A stretch of DNA of 64,000 nt from Pseudomonas resinovorans NBRC 106553 (GTDB taxonomy: Bacteria > Pseudomonadota > Gammaproteobacteria > Pseudomonadales > Pseudomonadaceae). A program made the position numbers and the translations under genes. Of this stretch, positions 46,355-54,739 are shown one piece after another (the stretch's first letter is position 1; each line of letters starts with the position of its first letter). The notes beneath the pieces are model-generated. The model did no database searches. It was given only the letters and a program-made list of their open reading frames with translations, and was not told the DNA's origin. The DNA lies in contig NC_021499.1 of assembly GCF_000412695.1 (NCBI RefSeq), positions 5,642,001 through 5,706,000 on the forward strand, read 5' to 3'.

Positions 46355-47269
46355 ATGAAGCGCTTTGCCCGATTCGTTCTCGCCCCCCTCTTTTTCCTGG
46401 TCGTCGCCCTGCTGGCGCTGGCCCTGACCAGCCGCCCGGCTGAGCGCCCGACCGTGCTCGCCGGCTTCGGCGACAAGCCGCTGGTGATTGCCCATCGCGG
46501 CGGCCGCGGCCTGTGGCCGGAAAACACCCTGTTCGCCTTCGAGCGTGCCGCCGCCCTCCAGGTCGACATGCTGGAAATGGACCTGCGCAAGACCCGCGAC
46601 GGTGAACTGGTAGTGCTGCACGACGCGCGGGTGGATCGCACCACCAACGGCGACGGCAAGGTGGCCGAGCTGGCCCTGGCCGACCTGCAGGCCCTGGACG
46701 CCGGCTACCGCTGGAGCGCCGACGGCGGCGAAAGCCACCCCTACCGTGGCCAGGGCATCCGCATCCCGACTTTCGCCGAAGTCCTGGAGCGCTTCCCGGA
46801 GCAGGCCAAGGTGGTGGAAATCAAGGTGCCCGACGTGGGCATGGAGGAGCAGCTGTGCGCCCTGCTGGACAAGCATGAGCAGCGCCAGCGGGTGCTGGTG
46901 GGCAGCTTCTACGAACGCAGCCTGAAGCGCTTCCGCGACGTCTGCCCCGGCGTCGCCACCTCGGCTGGGCCGACCTCGGTGCGCCTGCTGGTGGCGCTGA
47001 ACTGGGTCGGCCTGGGCAGCCTGGTCAGCCCCTCCTACCAGGCCCTGCAGATCCCCGAACGCAGCGGCGGCCTGCAGGTCGCCAGCGAGCGCCTGATGCG
47101 CACCGCCCTGCAACGTGGCCTGGCGGTGCAGATGTGGACCATCAACGAACAACCGGCCATGCGCCACCTGCTGGACATGGGCGCCAACGGCGTGATCACC
47201 GACTATCCGGACCGCGCCCTGCAACTGCTGGGGCGGTCCACGCGCATCAGCTCGCTGAGCGAGCAGTAG
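46355..47269 (+). CDS. Glycerophosphodiester phosphodiesterase
   Basis: The enzyme cleaves glycerophosphodiesters to glycerol-3-phosphate and an alcohol. The 304-residue protein has one N-terminal membrane/signal helix (RFVLAPLFFLVVALLALAL). Its GDPD barrel carries IAHRGGRGLWPENT, the metal pair EMDLRKTRDGELVVLHD and VEIKVPD. A C-terminal QMWTINE strand closes the fold. The start at 46355 fits the hydrophobic N-terminus. It converges with the porin gene (7 bp). Confidence 0.93.
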   Translation: MKRFARFVLAPLFFLVVALLALALTSRPAERPTVLAGFGDKPLVIAHRGGRGLWPENTLFAFERAAALQVDMLEMDLRKTRDGELVVLHDARVDRTTNGDGKVAELALADLQALDAGYRWSADGGESHPYRGQGIRIPTFAEVLERFPEQAKVVEIKVPDVGMEEQLCALLDKHEQRQRVLVGSFYERSLKRFRDVCPGVATSAGPTSVRLLVALNWVGLGSLVSPSYQALQIPERSGGLQVASERLMRTALQRGLAVQMWTINEQPAMRHLLDMGANGVITDYPDRALQLLGRSTRISSLSEQ

Positions 47270-47276
47270 CCCCGGG

Positions 47277-48521
47277 CTAGAGGCTGATGGGGTAGTTGAT
47301 GATCAGGCGCGTCTGGTCGAAGTCAGGCCCGAAGCTGCGCCGGTTGCTGGCGTGGTTCACGCGCAGGTTGAGGAACTTCAGCGGTCCGCCCTGGACCGTG
47401 TAGTTCAGCTCCAGGTCTCGCTCCCACTCCCTGCCGCCACTGCCAGAACGGGTGGTGGCGTTGCTGCCGTGGCCGTAACGGATCATGCTGCCCAGCCCCG
47501 GAATGCCGAGCGCGGCGAAGTCGTAGTCGTGGCGCAATTGCCACGAGCGCTCGTCGGCGTTGGTGAAGTTGCCGTTGTACATGTCGTTGCCGATGGTTCG
47601 CCCGCTCGCCCCGTACACCGACTGCCAGCCACCGGTGCCGCCGACCTTCTGCACGCCGAGCCAGAAGGTGTGCCCGGCGCGGCCGGCGGAGAGCAGGGCA
47701 AACCCGGTGTGGCTGTCGATTTCTCCGGCCAGGGCGCGGCCTTCGTCGCGGTCCATGAACAACCCCAGGTTGGCGCCGAGGGTCCAGCCCCCCAGCGCCT
47801 GCTTGTGCACCAGGTTCAGGTAGCTCTGCCGGTAGATATCGTCCAGTTGCGCGTGCCAGGCACCGGCCAGGGTACGCTCGCCATTGAAGCGGTATTCGGC
47901 GCCCGCGTAGCTGAAGCCGTCCGACTCCGCGCCGGGGGCCGACCACGACGACAGCTTCTGCATGTTCGCCGAGTGGCGCAGGCTCACCTCCCGGTAATGC
48001 CCCGCATAGAGGCCAAGCCCATCGATCTCGCGGGACGTCAGGGCTGCGCCCTGGAAGGTCTGCGGCAGCAGGCGACCATCGTCGTAGCGCAGCACCGGGA
48101 CGTCGGGCAGCATCTCACCCACCTTCAGTTCGCTGGCCGACACCCGCAGCTTCAACGCCGCGCCGGCCCGCCCGTAGTCCTGGGCGGCGCGGCCGTCGTC
48201 GTGCACCGGCAACAGCTCCGAGCCGCTGTGCTCCGGCGAGCTGTCCAGGCGCACACCGAGCAGCCCGATGCCATCGAGCCCCAGGCCGACCGCGCCCGGC
48301 GTGTAGCCAGAGGTGAATTTCAGGATGAAGCCCTGGGCCCACTCGTTGATCACGCTCTTGCCCGCATCATGGCTGCGGAAGTCGCGGTTGAAGGCATAGT
48401 TGCGCAGCAGCAGGTCGGTGCGAGCGCCGTCGAGGAAACCGGCCTCTTCGGCGACGACGGGCATGGTTGGCAGCAGTACCGCGCAGGCGAGCGCAAGGGG
48501 CATCGCGGAACGATGGATCAT
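47277..48521 (-). CDS. opdK: OprD-family outer-membrane porin, probable vanillate porin
   Basis: The 414-residue protein has a signal peptide and the OprD-family opening (GFLDGARTDLLLRNYAFNRDF), the WAQGFILKFTSGYTPG strand and a terminal-aromatic-type barrel end. OprD proteins are substrate-specific channels for small organic acids. It is the last gene of an MFS-porin operon facing vanAB, and in PAO1 the vanillate-induced OpdK occupies this neighbourhood. The OpdK name is inferred from context. Confidence 0.85.
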   Translation of the reverse strand: MIHRSAMPLALACAVLLPTMPVVAEEAGFLDGARTDLLLRNYAFNRDFRSHDAGKSVINEWAQGFILKFTSGYTPGAVGLGLDGIGLLGVRLDSSPEHSGSELLPVHDDGRAAQDYGRAGAALKLRVSASELKVGEMLPDVPVLRYDDGRLLPQTFQGAALTSREIDGLGLYAGHYREVSLRHSANMQKLSSWSAPGAESDGFSYAGAEYRFNGERTLAGAWHAQLDDIYRQSYLNLVHKQALGGWTLGANLGLFMDRDEGRALAGEIDSHTGFALLSAGRAGHTFWLGVQKVGGTGGWQSVYGASGRTIGNDMYNGNFTNADERSWQLRHDYDFAALGIPGLGSMIRYGHGSNATTRSGSGGREWERDLELNYTVQGGPLKFLNLRVNHASNRRSFGPDFDQTRLIINYPISL

Positions 48522-48600
48522 TGTTCTTGTTCTCCGTTTCTTGGGGACGGCCGGCCCCGGACGCTACCGTTGGGAAGCGCCTGGGGCGGACGATGGAAGG

Positions 48601-49929
48601 TCAGGCGCTGGTAGTGGCCAGGACAGCCGGGGCCTGGCTGCGACGCAGCCCGAGCAGTACCAGGACCGCAGCCACGAACACCACGGCAAACAAGCCGTAG
48701 AGGTGCAGCGGCTGCCAGCCGGCATCGAGCAGGACGCCGGCCACGGTGGGCGAGAGAATGGCGCCGAAGCGGCCGATGCCGATGCCCCAGCCCACGCCCG
48801 TGGCGCGCAGCGAGGCGTCGTAGACGGTCGGCGACAGGGCATAGAGACCCGCCACGCAACCGTTGGCGAACAGGCCGATGAAGAACCCGAGTCCCAGGGC
48901 GGTGGCCAGGGAAGTCGCGCCGAAGACGAAGGCCACCAGCAATGCGGCGGTGACCAGCATGAAGGCGCCGAGCACGCCGGCCAGGCTGAAGCGCGCCGAC
49001 AGGCCGCCCAGCAACGCGGCGCCGAAGATGCCGCCGACGCTCAGCAGCACGCCGCCGGTGATCCCCTCTTGCGCGGAAAGGCCCGCAGCCACCAGCAGCT
49101 TCGGCGTCCAGCTCATGATGAAGTAGAAGCCGAACATCACCAGGAAGAAGGTCGCCCAGATCAGGAAGGTGGTGTGTCGCACCTTCGGCGCGAACAGCCC
49201 GCGAACGCCCATCTCGGCTGCGGTCCGGGGCACCGCCGGCGGCAGCTCCTGCAGAGGTTCCAGCCCAAGGCGCCGGCACAGGGCGTTGACCCTGGCCAGG
49301 GCTCCGCGCGGCCGCCGCTCGATGAGGAAGTCGAGCGACTCCGGCAGCCACAGCAGCACCAGCGGGATCACCGCCAGGGTCGCCAGCCCGCCGGCGAGGA
49401 ACACCGAGCGCCAGCCCCAGTGGCCGATCAGCCAGACCGCGAGCATGCCGCCGAAGGTGGCGCCCAGGGCATAGCCGGTGGATTGCAGGCTGACCGCCAG
49501 GCCGCGCCAGCGCCGCGAGGCGTATTCGGCGGCGATCACGTTGCTGCTGGCCAGGATGCCGCCTACGCCGAGGCCGGTGAGGCCGCGCAGCAGGGCGAGC
49601 TGGAGCGGGCTTTGGCTCAGCGCCGAGAGCAGCATGCCGGCGGCGGACAGGAGCAGGCAGACGAGAATCAGCGGCCGGCGGCCGAAGCGGTCGGCCCAGG
49701 GCGCGATGAACAGCGAGCCGGCGGCCATGCCGAACAGCCCCGAGCTCAACAGCAGGCCCACCTGGGCCCCGCCGAGGCCCCATTCGGCGGAGACCGACGC
49801 CGAGGTGAACGCCATCACCAGCACGTCGAAGCCATCGATCATGTTCAGCACGATGCAGATACCGATGGCCAGCCACTGGAAGCGCCGCATCGGTCTGTTG
49901 TCTATGACGCCTTTGGGGTCGAGGCTCAT
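48601..49929 (-). CDS. vanK: Aromatic acid:H+ symporter (AAHS family MFS), probable vanillate importer
   Basis: The 442-residue MFS protein has 12 predicted helices, the AAHS helix-1 motif (NMIDGFDVLVMAFTS) and the DRFGRRPLI loop between helices 2 and 3. It lies 79 bp before the porin gene and is divergent from vanA. Uptake of vanillate or a related aromatic acid is inferred. Its ATG (49929) overlaps the stop of a 28-codon frame that starts beside an operator-like site. Confidence 0.85.
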   Translation of the reverse strand: MSLDPKGVIDNRPMRRFQWLAIGICIVLNMIDGFDVLVMAFTSASVSAEWGLGGAQVGLLLSSGLFGMAAGSLFIAPWADRFGRRPLILVCLLLSAAGMLLSALSQSPLQLALLRGLTGLGVGGILASSNVIAAEYASRRWRGLAVSLQSTGYALGATFGGMLAVWLIGHWGWRSVFLAGGLATLAVIPLVLLWLPESLDFLIERRPRGALARVNALCRRLGLEPLQELPPAVPRTAAEMGVRGLFAPKVRHTTFLIWATFFLVMFGFYFIMSWTPKLLVAAGLSAQEGITGGVLLSVGGIFGAALLGGLSARFSLAGVLGAFMLVTAALLVAFVFGATSLATALGLGFFIGLFANGCVAGLYALSPTVYDASLRATGVGWGIGIGRFGAILSPTVAGVLLDAGWQPLHLYGLFAVVFVAAVLVLLGLRRSQAPAVLATTSA

Positions 49930-50012
49930 GCCACCCCCCCCGGCCGGCGGGCCATGGTCAGCAGTGTTGCAGGCAGGGGCGCACGGCCCCGGGGCACGGT
50001 GAAATCCTTCAT
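49926..50012 (-). CDS. Possible 28-residue leader peptide coupled to vanK
   Basis: A frame of 28 codons (MKDFTVPRGRAPLPATLL...) starts at 50012. AGGGA lies about eight bases upstream, inside an imperfect VanR-type site (GTTGGATCCCTT). It ends in the four-base overlap ATGA with vanK. The overlap suggests translational coupling. It has no recognisable domain and could be chance. Confidence 0.35.
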   Translation of the reverse strand: MKDFTVPRGRAPLPATLLTMARRPGGVA

Positions 50013-50013
50013 G

Positions 50014-50025
50014 GTTGGATCCCTT
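50014..50025. promoter_or_regulatory. VanR-type site, imperfect
   Basis: GTTGGATCCCTT keeps the TTGGATCC core of the van operator and sits directly before the short frame upstream of vanK. Confidence 0.4.
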
Positions 50026-50081
50026 GTTGTTGTTATTCGAGCTTCGCCACCCTCGCCGTCTTTCCGGGCAATTGCAAGATT

Positions 50082-50093
50082 ATTGGATCCAAA
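50082..50093. promoter_or_regulatory. VanR operator of the vanK-opdK side
   Basis: ATTGGATCCAAA differs by one base from the perfect palindrome at 50280. The 393-bp gap 49930-50322 between vanK and vanA holds this site, two others, and no convincing gene apart from the short frame. Confidence 0.65.
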
Positions 50094-50251
50094 AACAGGC
50101 CAAAGCTGATTTAGGCGAACTGATTCAGGGGATCCACAACATGCTCCAAGCCCCAGCATCCTAGCGGCTCACGTAGATAAATCCGCCCCTCACAATTCAT
50201 CGTTCGCTGATCGAACAGATTAATTTTTGACCGATTTTTCAGTTTTCCGGG

Positions 50252-50281
50252 TTGACAGGGTGCGGGGCAGGCCCGAATGAT
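50252..50281 (+). promoter_or_regulatory. Sigma-70 promoter of vanAB
   Basis: A perfect TTGACA -35 (50252-50257) is followed after 17-18 bp by GAATGAT as -10. The -10 overlaps the operator at 50280, so a bound repressor would exclude RNA polymerase. Confidence 0.65.
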
Positions 50282-50291
50282 TGGATCCAAT
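50280..50291. promoter_or_regulatory. VanR operator, perfect palindrome
   Basis: ATTGGATCCAAT is a 12-bp perfect palindrome and equals the VanR operator known from Caulobacter. It lies 31 bp before the vanA start. Confidence 0.8.
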
Positions 50292-50322
50292 AACAACCAC
50301 AAGACATGATGAGGAACTGCCC

Positions 50323-51378
50323 ATGTTTCCGAAGAACGCCTGGTACGTGGCCTGCACGCCCGACGAGATCGAGGGCAAACCGCTCGGCCGCCAGATCTGC
50401 GGCGAGAAGATGGTCTTCTACCGCGCCGCCGAGGGTCGCGTGGCCGCCCTGGAGGACTTCTGCCCGCACCGTGGCGCGCCCCTGTCCCTGGGCTTCGTCG
50501 AGGACGGCCGGCTGATCTGCGGCTACCACGGCCTGGCCATGGGCTGCGAAGGCCGCACCGAAGCCATGCCCGGCCAGCGCGTGCGCGGTTTCCCGGCGAT
50601 CCGCAGCTTCCCGGCCGTGGAGCGATACGGCTTCATCTGGGTCTGGCCGGGTGACGCCGAACAGGCCGACCCGGCGCTGATCCATCACCTGGAATGGGCA
50701 GAGAGCCCGGACTGGGCCTACGGTGGCGGCCTCTACCACATCGGCTGCGACTACCGCCTGATGATCGACAACCTGATGGACCTGACCCACGAGACCTACG
50801 TCCATGCCTCCAGCATCGGCCAGAAGGAAATCGACGAGGCCGCCCCCAGCACCCGCGTCGACGGCGAGGAAGTGATCACCGAGCGGCACATGGAAGGGGT
50901 CATGGCCCCACCCTTCTGGCGCATGGCCCTGCGCGGCAACGGCCTGGCCGACGACGTAGCGGTGGACCGCTGGCAGATCTGCCGCTTCACCCCGCCGAGC
51001 CACGTGCTGATCGAGGTGGGCGTGGCCCATGCTGGCCACGGCGGCTACCACGCCCCGGCGCAGCACAAGGCCTCCAGCATAGTGGTGGACTTCATCACCC
51101 CCGAGAGCGAGACCTCCATCTGGTACTTCTGGGGAATGGCGCGCAACTTCAATCCCGGCGACCAGGCCCTCACCGACACCATTCGCGAGGGCCAGGGCAA
51201 GATCTTCGCCGAAGACCTGGAGATGCTCGAACAGCAGCAGCAGAACCTGCTGCGCCATCCCCAGCGTAACCTGCTCAAGCTCAACATCGATGCCGGAGGC
51301 GTCCAGGCCCGACGCATCCTCGAGCGCCGGATCGAAGCCGAACGCCCTGGCGCCAGCGCCCGGATCGCCAGCGCCTGA
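50323..51378 (+). CDS. vanA: Vanillate O-demethylase oxygenase subunit
   Basis: VanA is the Rieske oxygenase that converts vanillate to protocatechuate and formaldehyde. The 351-residue protein has the Rieske ligands Cys47/His49 (CPHRGAPLS) and Cys66/His69 (CGYHG). The mononuclear iron site is in [19 protein letters not shown] is seven bases before the ATG. It is followed by its reductase gene and controlled by the operator just upstream. Confidence 0.95.
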   Translation: MFPKNAWYVACTPDEIEGKPLGRQICGEKMVFYRAAEGRVAALEDFCPHRGAPLSLGFVEDGRLICGYHGLAMGCEGRTEAMPGQRVRGFPAIRSFPAVERYGFIWVWPGDAEQADPALIHHLEWAESPDWAYGGGLYHIGCDYRLMIDNLMDLTHETYVHASSIGQKEIDEAAPSTRVDGEEVITERHMEGVMAPPFWRMALRGNGLADDVAVDRWQICRFTPPSHVLIEVGVAHAGHGGYHAPAQHKASSIVVDFITPESETSIWYFWGMARNFNPGDQALTDTIREGQGKIFAEDLEMLEQQQQNLLRHPQRNLLKLNIDAGGVQARRILERRIEAERPGASARIASA

Positions 51379-51427
51379 CCCGCCCGCCCATCGCCGGCCC
51401 ACGGCCGGCCCCATTGAGACTCTCGCC

Positions 51428-52375
51428 GTGCTCGACGTCGTCATCACCGCCATCCGCCCGGAAGCCCGGGACATCCTCAGCCTCGAACTCGCCCGCGCCG
51501 ACCGCGGCCCACTGCCGGCCTTCAGCGCCGGCGCGCACATCGACCTGCACCTGCCTAACGGGCTGGTGCGCCAGTACTCGCTGTGCAACCACCCCGAGGA
51601 AACCCATCGCTACCAGATCGCCGTGCTGCGCAGCGCCGACTCGCGCGGAGGCTCCGACGCCGTGCACCAGCTGCAGCCCGGCCAGGCGCTGCGCATCGGC
51701 ACACCGCGCAACCTGTTCCCGCTGGCCGAGTACGGCGGACGCAGCCTGCTGTTGGCCGGGGGTATCGGCATCACGCCCCTGCTGTGCATGGCTGAGCAGC
51801 TGGCCTCGAGCGACGCCGATTTCCAGCTTCACTACTGCGTCCGCTCGGAGGAGCACGCCGCCTTCGTCGCGCGCCTCGAAGGGAGCCCCTTCGCCGGACG
51901 GGTGCAGCTGCACTTCGACGACGGCGCGCGGGGCCGCCTGGACGTCAGCCGCCTGCTGGCCGCCCAGCCGGGCGACACCCAGCTCTACACCTGCGGTCCC
52001 GGTGGGTTCATGCAGCACGTGCTGGACAGCGCCCGCGAGCTTGGTTGGGAAGAGAGCCGCCTTCACCGCGAATACTTCAGCGCCGAGGCGACCCCGCAGG
52101 GCGCAGCCGATGCGTTCGAAGTGCAGTTGGCCGGCAGCGGCCAGGTGCTGCGGGTGGAAGCCGGGGAGAGTGTGGTGGAGGCCCTGCGCAAGGTCGGGGT
52201 GGAGGTGCCGGTGGCCTGTGAGCAGGGTATCTGCGGCACCTGCCTGACCCGCGTGCTGGACGGCGTGCCGGAGCACCGCGACCTGTTCCTCACCGAGGAG
52301 GAACAGGCCGCCAACGATCAGTTCACGCCCTGCTGCTCCCGCGCCCGCAGCCCACGCCTGGTGCTCGACCTCTAG
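51428..52375 (+). CDS. vanB: Vanillate O-demethylase reductase subunit
   Basis: VanB passes electrons from NADH to VanA. The 315-residue protein has an FMN-binding domain (RQYSLCN), an NAD domain ([22 protein letters not shown]) and a C-terminal 2Fe-2S domain ([17 protein letters not shown]). The likely start is GTG 51428 ([17 protein letters not shown]). The frame is open further upstream but overlaps vanA and is not conserved-looking. It converges on vanR with 4 bp between stops. Confidence 0.93.
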   Translation: MLDVVITAIRPEARDILSLELARADRGPLPAFSAGAHIDLHLPNGLVRQYSLCNHPEETHRYQIAVLRSADSRGGSDAVHQLQPGQALRIGTPRNLFPLAEYGGRSLLLAGGIGITPLLCMAEQLASSDADFQLHYCVRSEEHAAFVARLEGSPFAGRVQLHFDDGARGRLDVSRLLAAQPGDTQLYTCGPGGFMQHVLDSARELGWEESRLHREYFSAEATPQGAADAFEVQLAGSGQVLRVEAGESVVEALRKVGVEVPVACEQGICGTCLTRVLDGVPEHRDLFLTEEEQAANDQFTPCCSRARSPRLVLDL

Positions 52376-52379
52376 GTCT

Positions 52380-53084
52380 TCAGCCTTTCTGCAGCACGGT
52401 CACGCCCTGGCGTTGCGGCAGGAAATACTCGGCGTAGCGCAGGGTGGCGTTGGCGTGCTCGCGCATGACCGCCTCGGCCCGCGCGCCCTGGCCGCTGACC
52501 AGGGCATCGAACACGGCGTGGTGCTGCATGTGGGCGAAGTTGAAGCGGCGGAACTCTCGGGCCAGGTCGTTGCGGTCCACCGCCAGCGAACTCACCGAGG
52601 CGAATGGCAGGTGGTCGTTGCGCGCCAACGCCTCGGCGATTGCGCGGTTGCCGCTGGCGTCGATGATCGCCCGATGGAAGCGCATGTTCAGGCTGTGGTA
52701 GGCCTCCAGCTCCTCTAGCAGGACATGGCCTTTCTCGAACAACCGGTCGCCCTCGTCCAGGCAGCCTTGCAACACCTCGCGGGTCGCGTCGTCGATGCCG
52801 CGCTCGGCGGCCTGGCGTGCCGCCAGGCCCTCCAGCACGCCGCGCACCTCCACCGCCCCGGCGATGTCCTCGGCGGTCACCGCGCGCACCGTATAGCCCC
52901 GGCCGCCGGACTTGATCAGCAGCCCCTCCTGCTCCAGCTCCCGCAGCGCCATGCGCACCGGCATGCGGGACACCTGCAGGCGTTCGGCGGTGGGGATCTC
53001 GATGATGCGCTCCCCTGCCGCCAGTTCGCCGGAGGCGATCATCTTGCGCAGTTCCGCCAGCACGCGCTGGCCCGGCTTGCTCAT
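52380..53084 (-). CDS. vanR: GntR/FCD-family regulator VanR
   Basis: The 234-residue protein has a winged-helix N-terminus (PTAERLQVSRMPVRMALRELE) and an FCD ligand domain (MRFHRAIIDASGN...HMQHHAVFDAL...MREHANAT). Position beside vanAB and the ATTGGATCCAAT sites identify it as the vanillate-responsive repressor. It lies 31 bp downstream of the SDR gene and may be read from that promoter. Confidence 0.88.
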   Translation of the reverse strand: MSKPGQRVLAELRKMIASGELAAGERIIEIPTAERLQVSRMPVRMALRELEQEGLLIKSGGRGYTVRAVTAEDIAGAVEVRGVLEGLAARQAAERGIDDATREVLQGCLDEGDRLFEKGHVLLEELEAYHSLNMRFHRAIIDASGNRAIAEALARNDHLPFASVSSLAVDRNDLAREFRRFNFAHMQHHAVFDALVSGQGARAEAVMREHANATLRYAEYFLPQRQGVTVLQKG

Positions 53085-53115
53085 CGACGGGACTCCGGGA
53101 AAGGGCCGCGCGCCA

Positions 53116-53880
53116 TCACTTCACCGAGCGATTGACGGCGAAACCGGCCCAGGTCTGGCTCACCGGCATGATTTCCAGGCTGTTGATGTTGATGTGGGCC
53201 GGCTGGTTCATCATCCAGAAGATGGTCTCGGCGATGTCTTCCGGCTGGATGGCCTCGGCGCCCGCGTAGGTGGCGTCGTACTTGGCCTGGTCGCCACCGA
53301 AGCGCACCAGGGAGAACTCGCTCTCGCACAGGCCCGGCTCGATGTTGGACACGCGCACGCCGGTGCCTACCAGGTCGTTGCGCAGGTTCAGCGAGAACTG
53401 GCCGACGAAGGCCTTGGTGGCGCCGTACACATGGCTGCCCGGATAGGGCCAGTTGCCGGCCACCGAACCCAGGTTGACGATGCTCGCGCCGCGGCCGTGG
53501 GCGATCAGGCGCGGCAGCAGCAGGCGGGTGCTGTACATCAGGCCCTTGATGTTGGTGTCGACCATGGTGTCCCAGTCATCCAGGTTGCACTTGGGCGCGG
53601 GGTCGGCGCCCAGGGCCAAGCCGGCGTTGTTGATCAGTCCGCGGATCTTCTCGTACTTGGCCGGCAGGCCGGCGATGGCGGCTTCCATGGCGGCGCGGTC
53701 GCGCACGTCCAGCTCCAGGGTGTGCACATCGGTCAGGGCCGAGAGTTCGTCCTTGAGCGCTTGCAGGCGCGCGGCGCGGCGGCCGGTCAGCACCAGCGAC
53801 CAGCCGGCCTGGGCGAAGCGGCGTGCGCAGGCTTCGCCGAATCCGGAGGTGGCGCCAGTGATGAAAAGGGTGGAAGTCAT
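53116..53880 (-). CDS. YdfG-like short-chain dehydrogenase
   Basis: The 254-residue classical SDR has the cofactor motif TGATSGFGEA, NNAGLALG, and the Ser-Tyr-Lys set (GSVAGNWPYPGSHVYGATK). Its whole-length pattern follows E. coli YdfG, which oxidises or reduces 3-hydroxy acids such as malonic semialdehyde and serine. The substrate here is not known. The SDR-vanR arrangement matches PA4907-PA4906, so a link to aromatic catabolism is possible. Confidence 0.88.
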   Translation of the reverse strand: MTSTLFITGATSGFGEACARRFAQAGWSLVLTGRRAARLQALKDELSALTDVHTLELDVRDRAAMEAAIAGLPAKYEKIRGLINNAGLALGADPAPKCNLDDWDTMVDTNIKGLMYSTRLLLPRLIAHGRGASIVNLGSVAGNWPYPGSHVYGATKAFVGQFSLNLRNDLVGTGVRVSNIEPGLCESEFSLVRFGGDQAKYDATYAGAEAIQPEDIAETIFWMMNQPAHININSLEIMPVSQTWAGFAVNRSVK

Positions 53881-54313
53881 GCTGTTCTCCTTGCGGTGGG
53901 GCACGGGCCCAATGCGAATAAACCGGCATAGGTTACGCCATCCACGGGGGCGAACTCCTGGCGAAAAAAGCGCCAGCGCCATACAGGCCCCGCAGCGACT
54001 GCCCTGCAGCGGTTATTCCCAAGCTTATCCACAGCTTTGCGCACAGCCTGCGGGGACAACTCCTCCGAACCAGCTGACGAGCGGGCAGCTGAGCCAACCC
54101 ACTGTTTCTGCGTGGGAAATACATATCGATCATTTTTTGACCAACCAGCCGAACGGGGCGCTGGACGGCGCCTGGCGGCAGCTGCCACCAAGTTATCCAC
54201 AGCTTGCTGCACAGTTTTTGTGGGTAGCCGTCCTGGCCGCGCCGGACCAACGGGCCCGGTTGCCGTTTCGGTGGGCCTAGACTTGCCTGTCCACCTACAG
54301 AGGAGATCGGGCC
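53881..54313. other. Non-coding 430-bp region with duplicated DnaA-box-containing repeat
   Basis: No convincing gene is seen. Two similar 33-bp stretches begin AGCTTATCCACAGCTT (54021) and AGTTATCCACAGCTTG (54191). Each contains a perfect DnaA box TTATCCACA (54025-54033 and 54193-54201) in the same orientation, 168 bp apart. An AT-rich tract with ATACATATCGATCATTTTTTG lies between them. Confidence 0.7.
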
Positions 54314-54637
54314 ATGGTCAAAGTCGCCTTGCTGGTACGCCTCGAAGCCAAGCCGGGAAAAGTCGCCGAGGTGGAAGACTTTCTTCGCGGCGGACTGCCG
54401 CTGGTGCAGGAAGAGCCCGACACCACCGCCTGGTTCGCCCTGCGCCTGGGACCACAGAGTTTCGGCATCTTCGATGCCTTCGACAGCGAAATGGGCTTGC
54501 AGGCGCACATGGCCGGCAAGGTGGCCGCCGCGCTGATGGAGCACGCCGGTGAGCTGTTCAGCGAGCCGCCACAGATCGAGCGGCTGGAAGTGCTGGCGGC
54601 GAAGTTGCCTGCCGATGACGAGGACGAAGCCCTGTAG
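54314..54637 (+). CDS. Antibiotic biosynthesis monooxygenase (ABM)-fold protein
   Basis: The 107-residue protein has the dimeric alpha/beta-barrel ABM pattern (VALLVRLEAKPGKVAEVEDFL, then EEPDTTAWFALRLGPQSFGIFDAF and a long last helix). Such proteins act as quinone-type monooxygenases or have no catalytic role. No cofactor residues can be read. GAGGAGA precedes the start. The TAG stop lies inside a family B repeat. Confidence 0.82.
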   Translation: MVKVALLVRLEAKPGKVAEVEDFLRGGLPLVQEEPDTTAWFALRLGPQSFGIFDAFDSEMGLQAHMAGKVAAALMEHAGELFSEPPQIERLEVLAAKLPADDEDEAL

Positions 54638-54729
54638 GGGCGAATTTATTCGCCATGCAGGCCGAAGGGCTGCCTTTCGGCCCGGTGGGACAACTCCTTT
54701 GTCCTTGGCGAATGAATTCGCCCCTACAA
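54633..54729. repeat. REP family B, inverted pair
   Basis: TGTAGGGGCGAATTTATTCGCC and GGCGAATGAATTCGCCCCTACAA flank a GC-rich middle with its own stem (GGCCGAAGGGCTGCC/TTTCGGCC). The left GTAG supplies the stop codon of the ABM gene. Confidence 0.8.
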
Positions 54730-54739
54730 CGAGAGGCCC

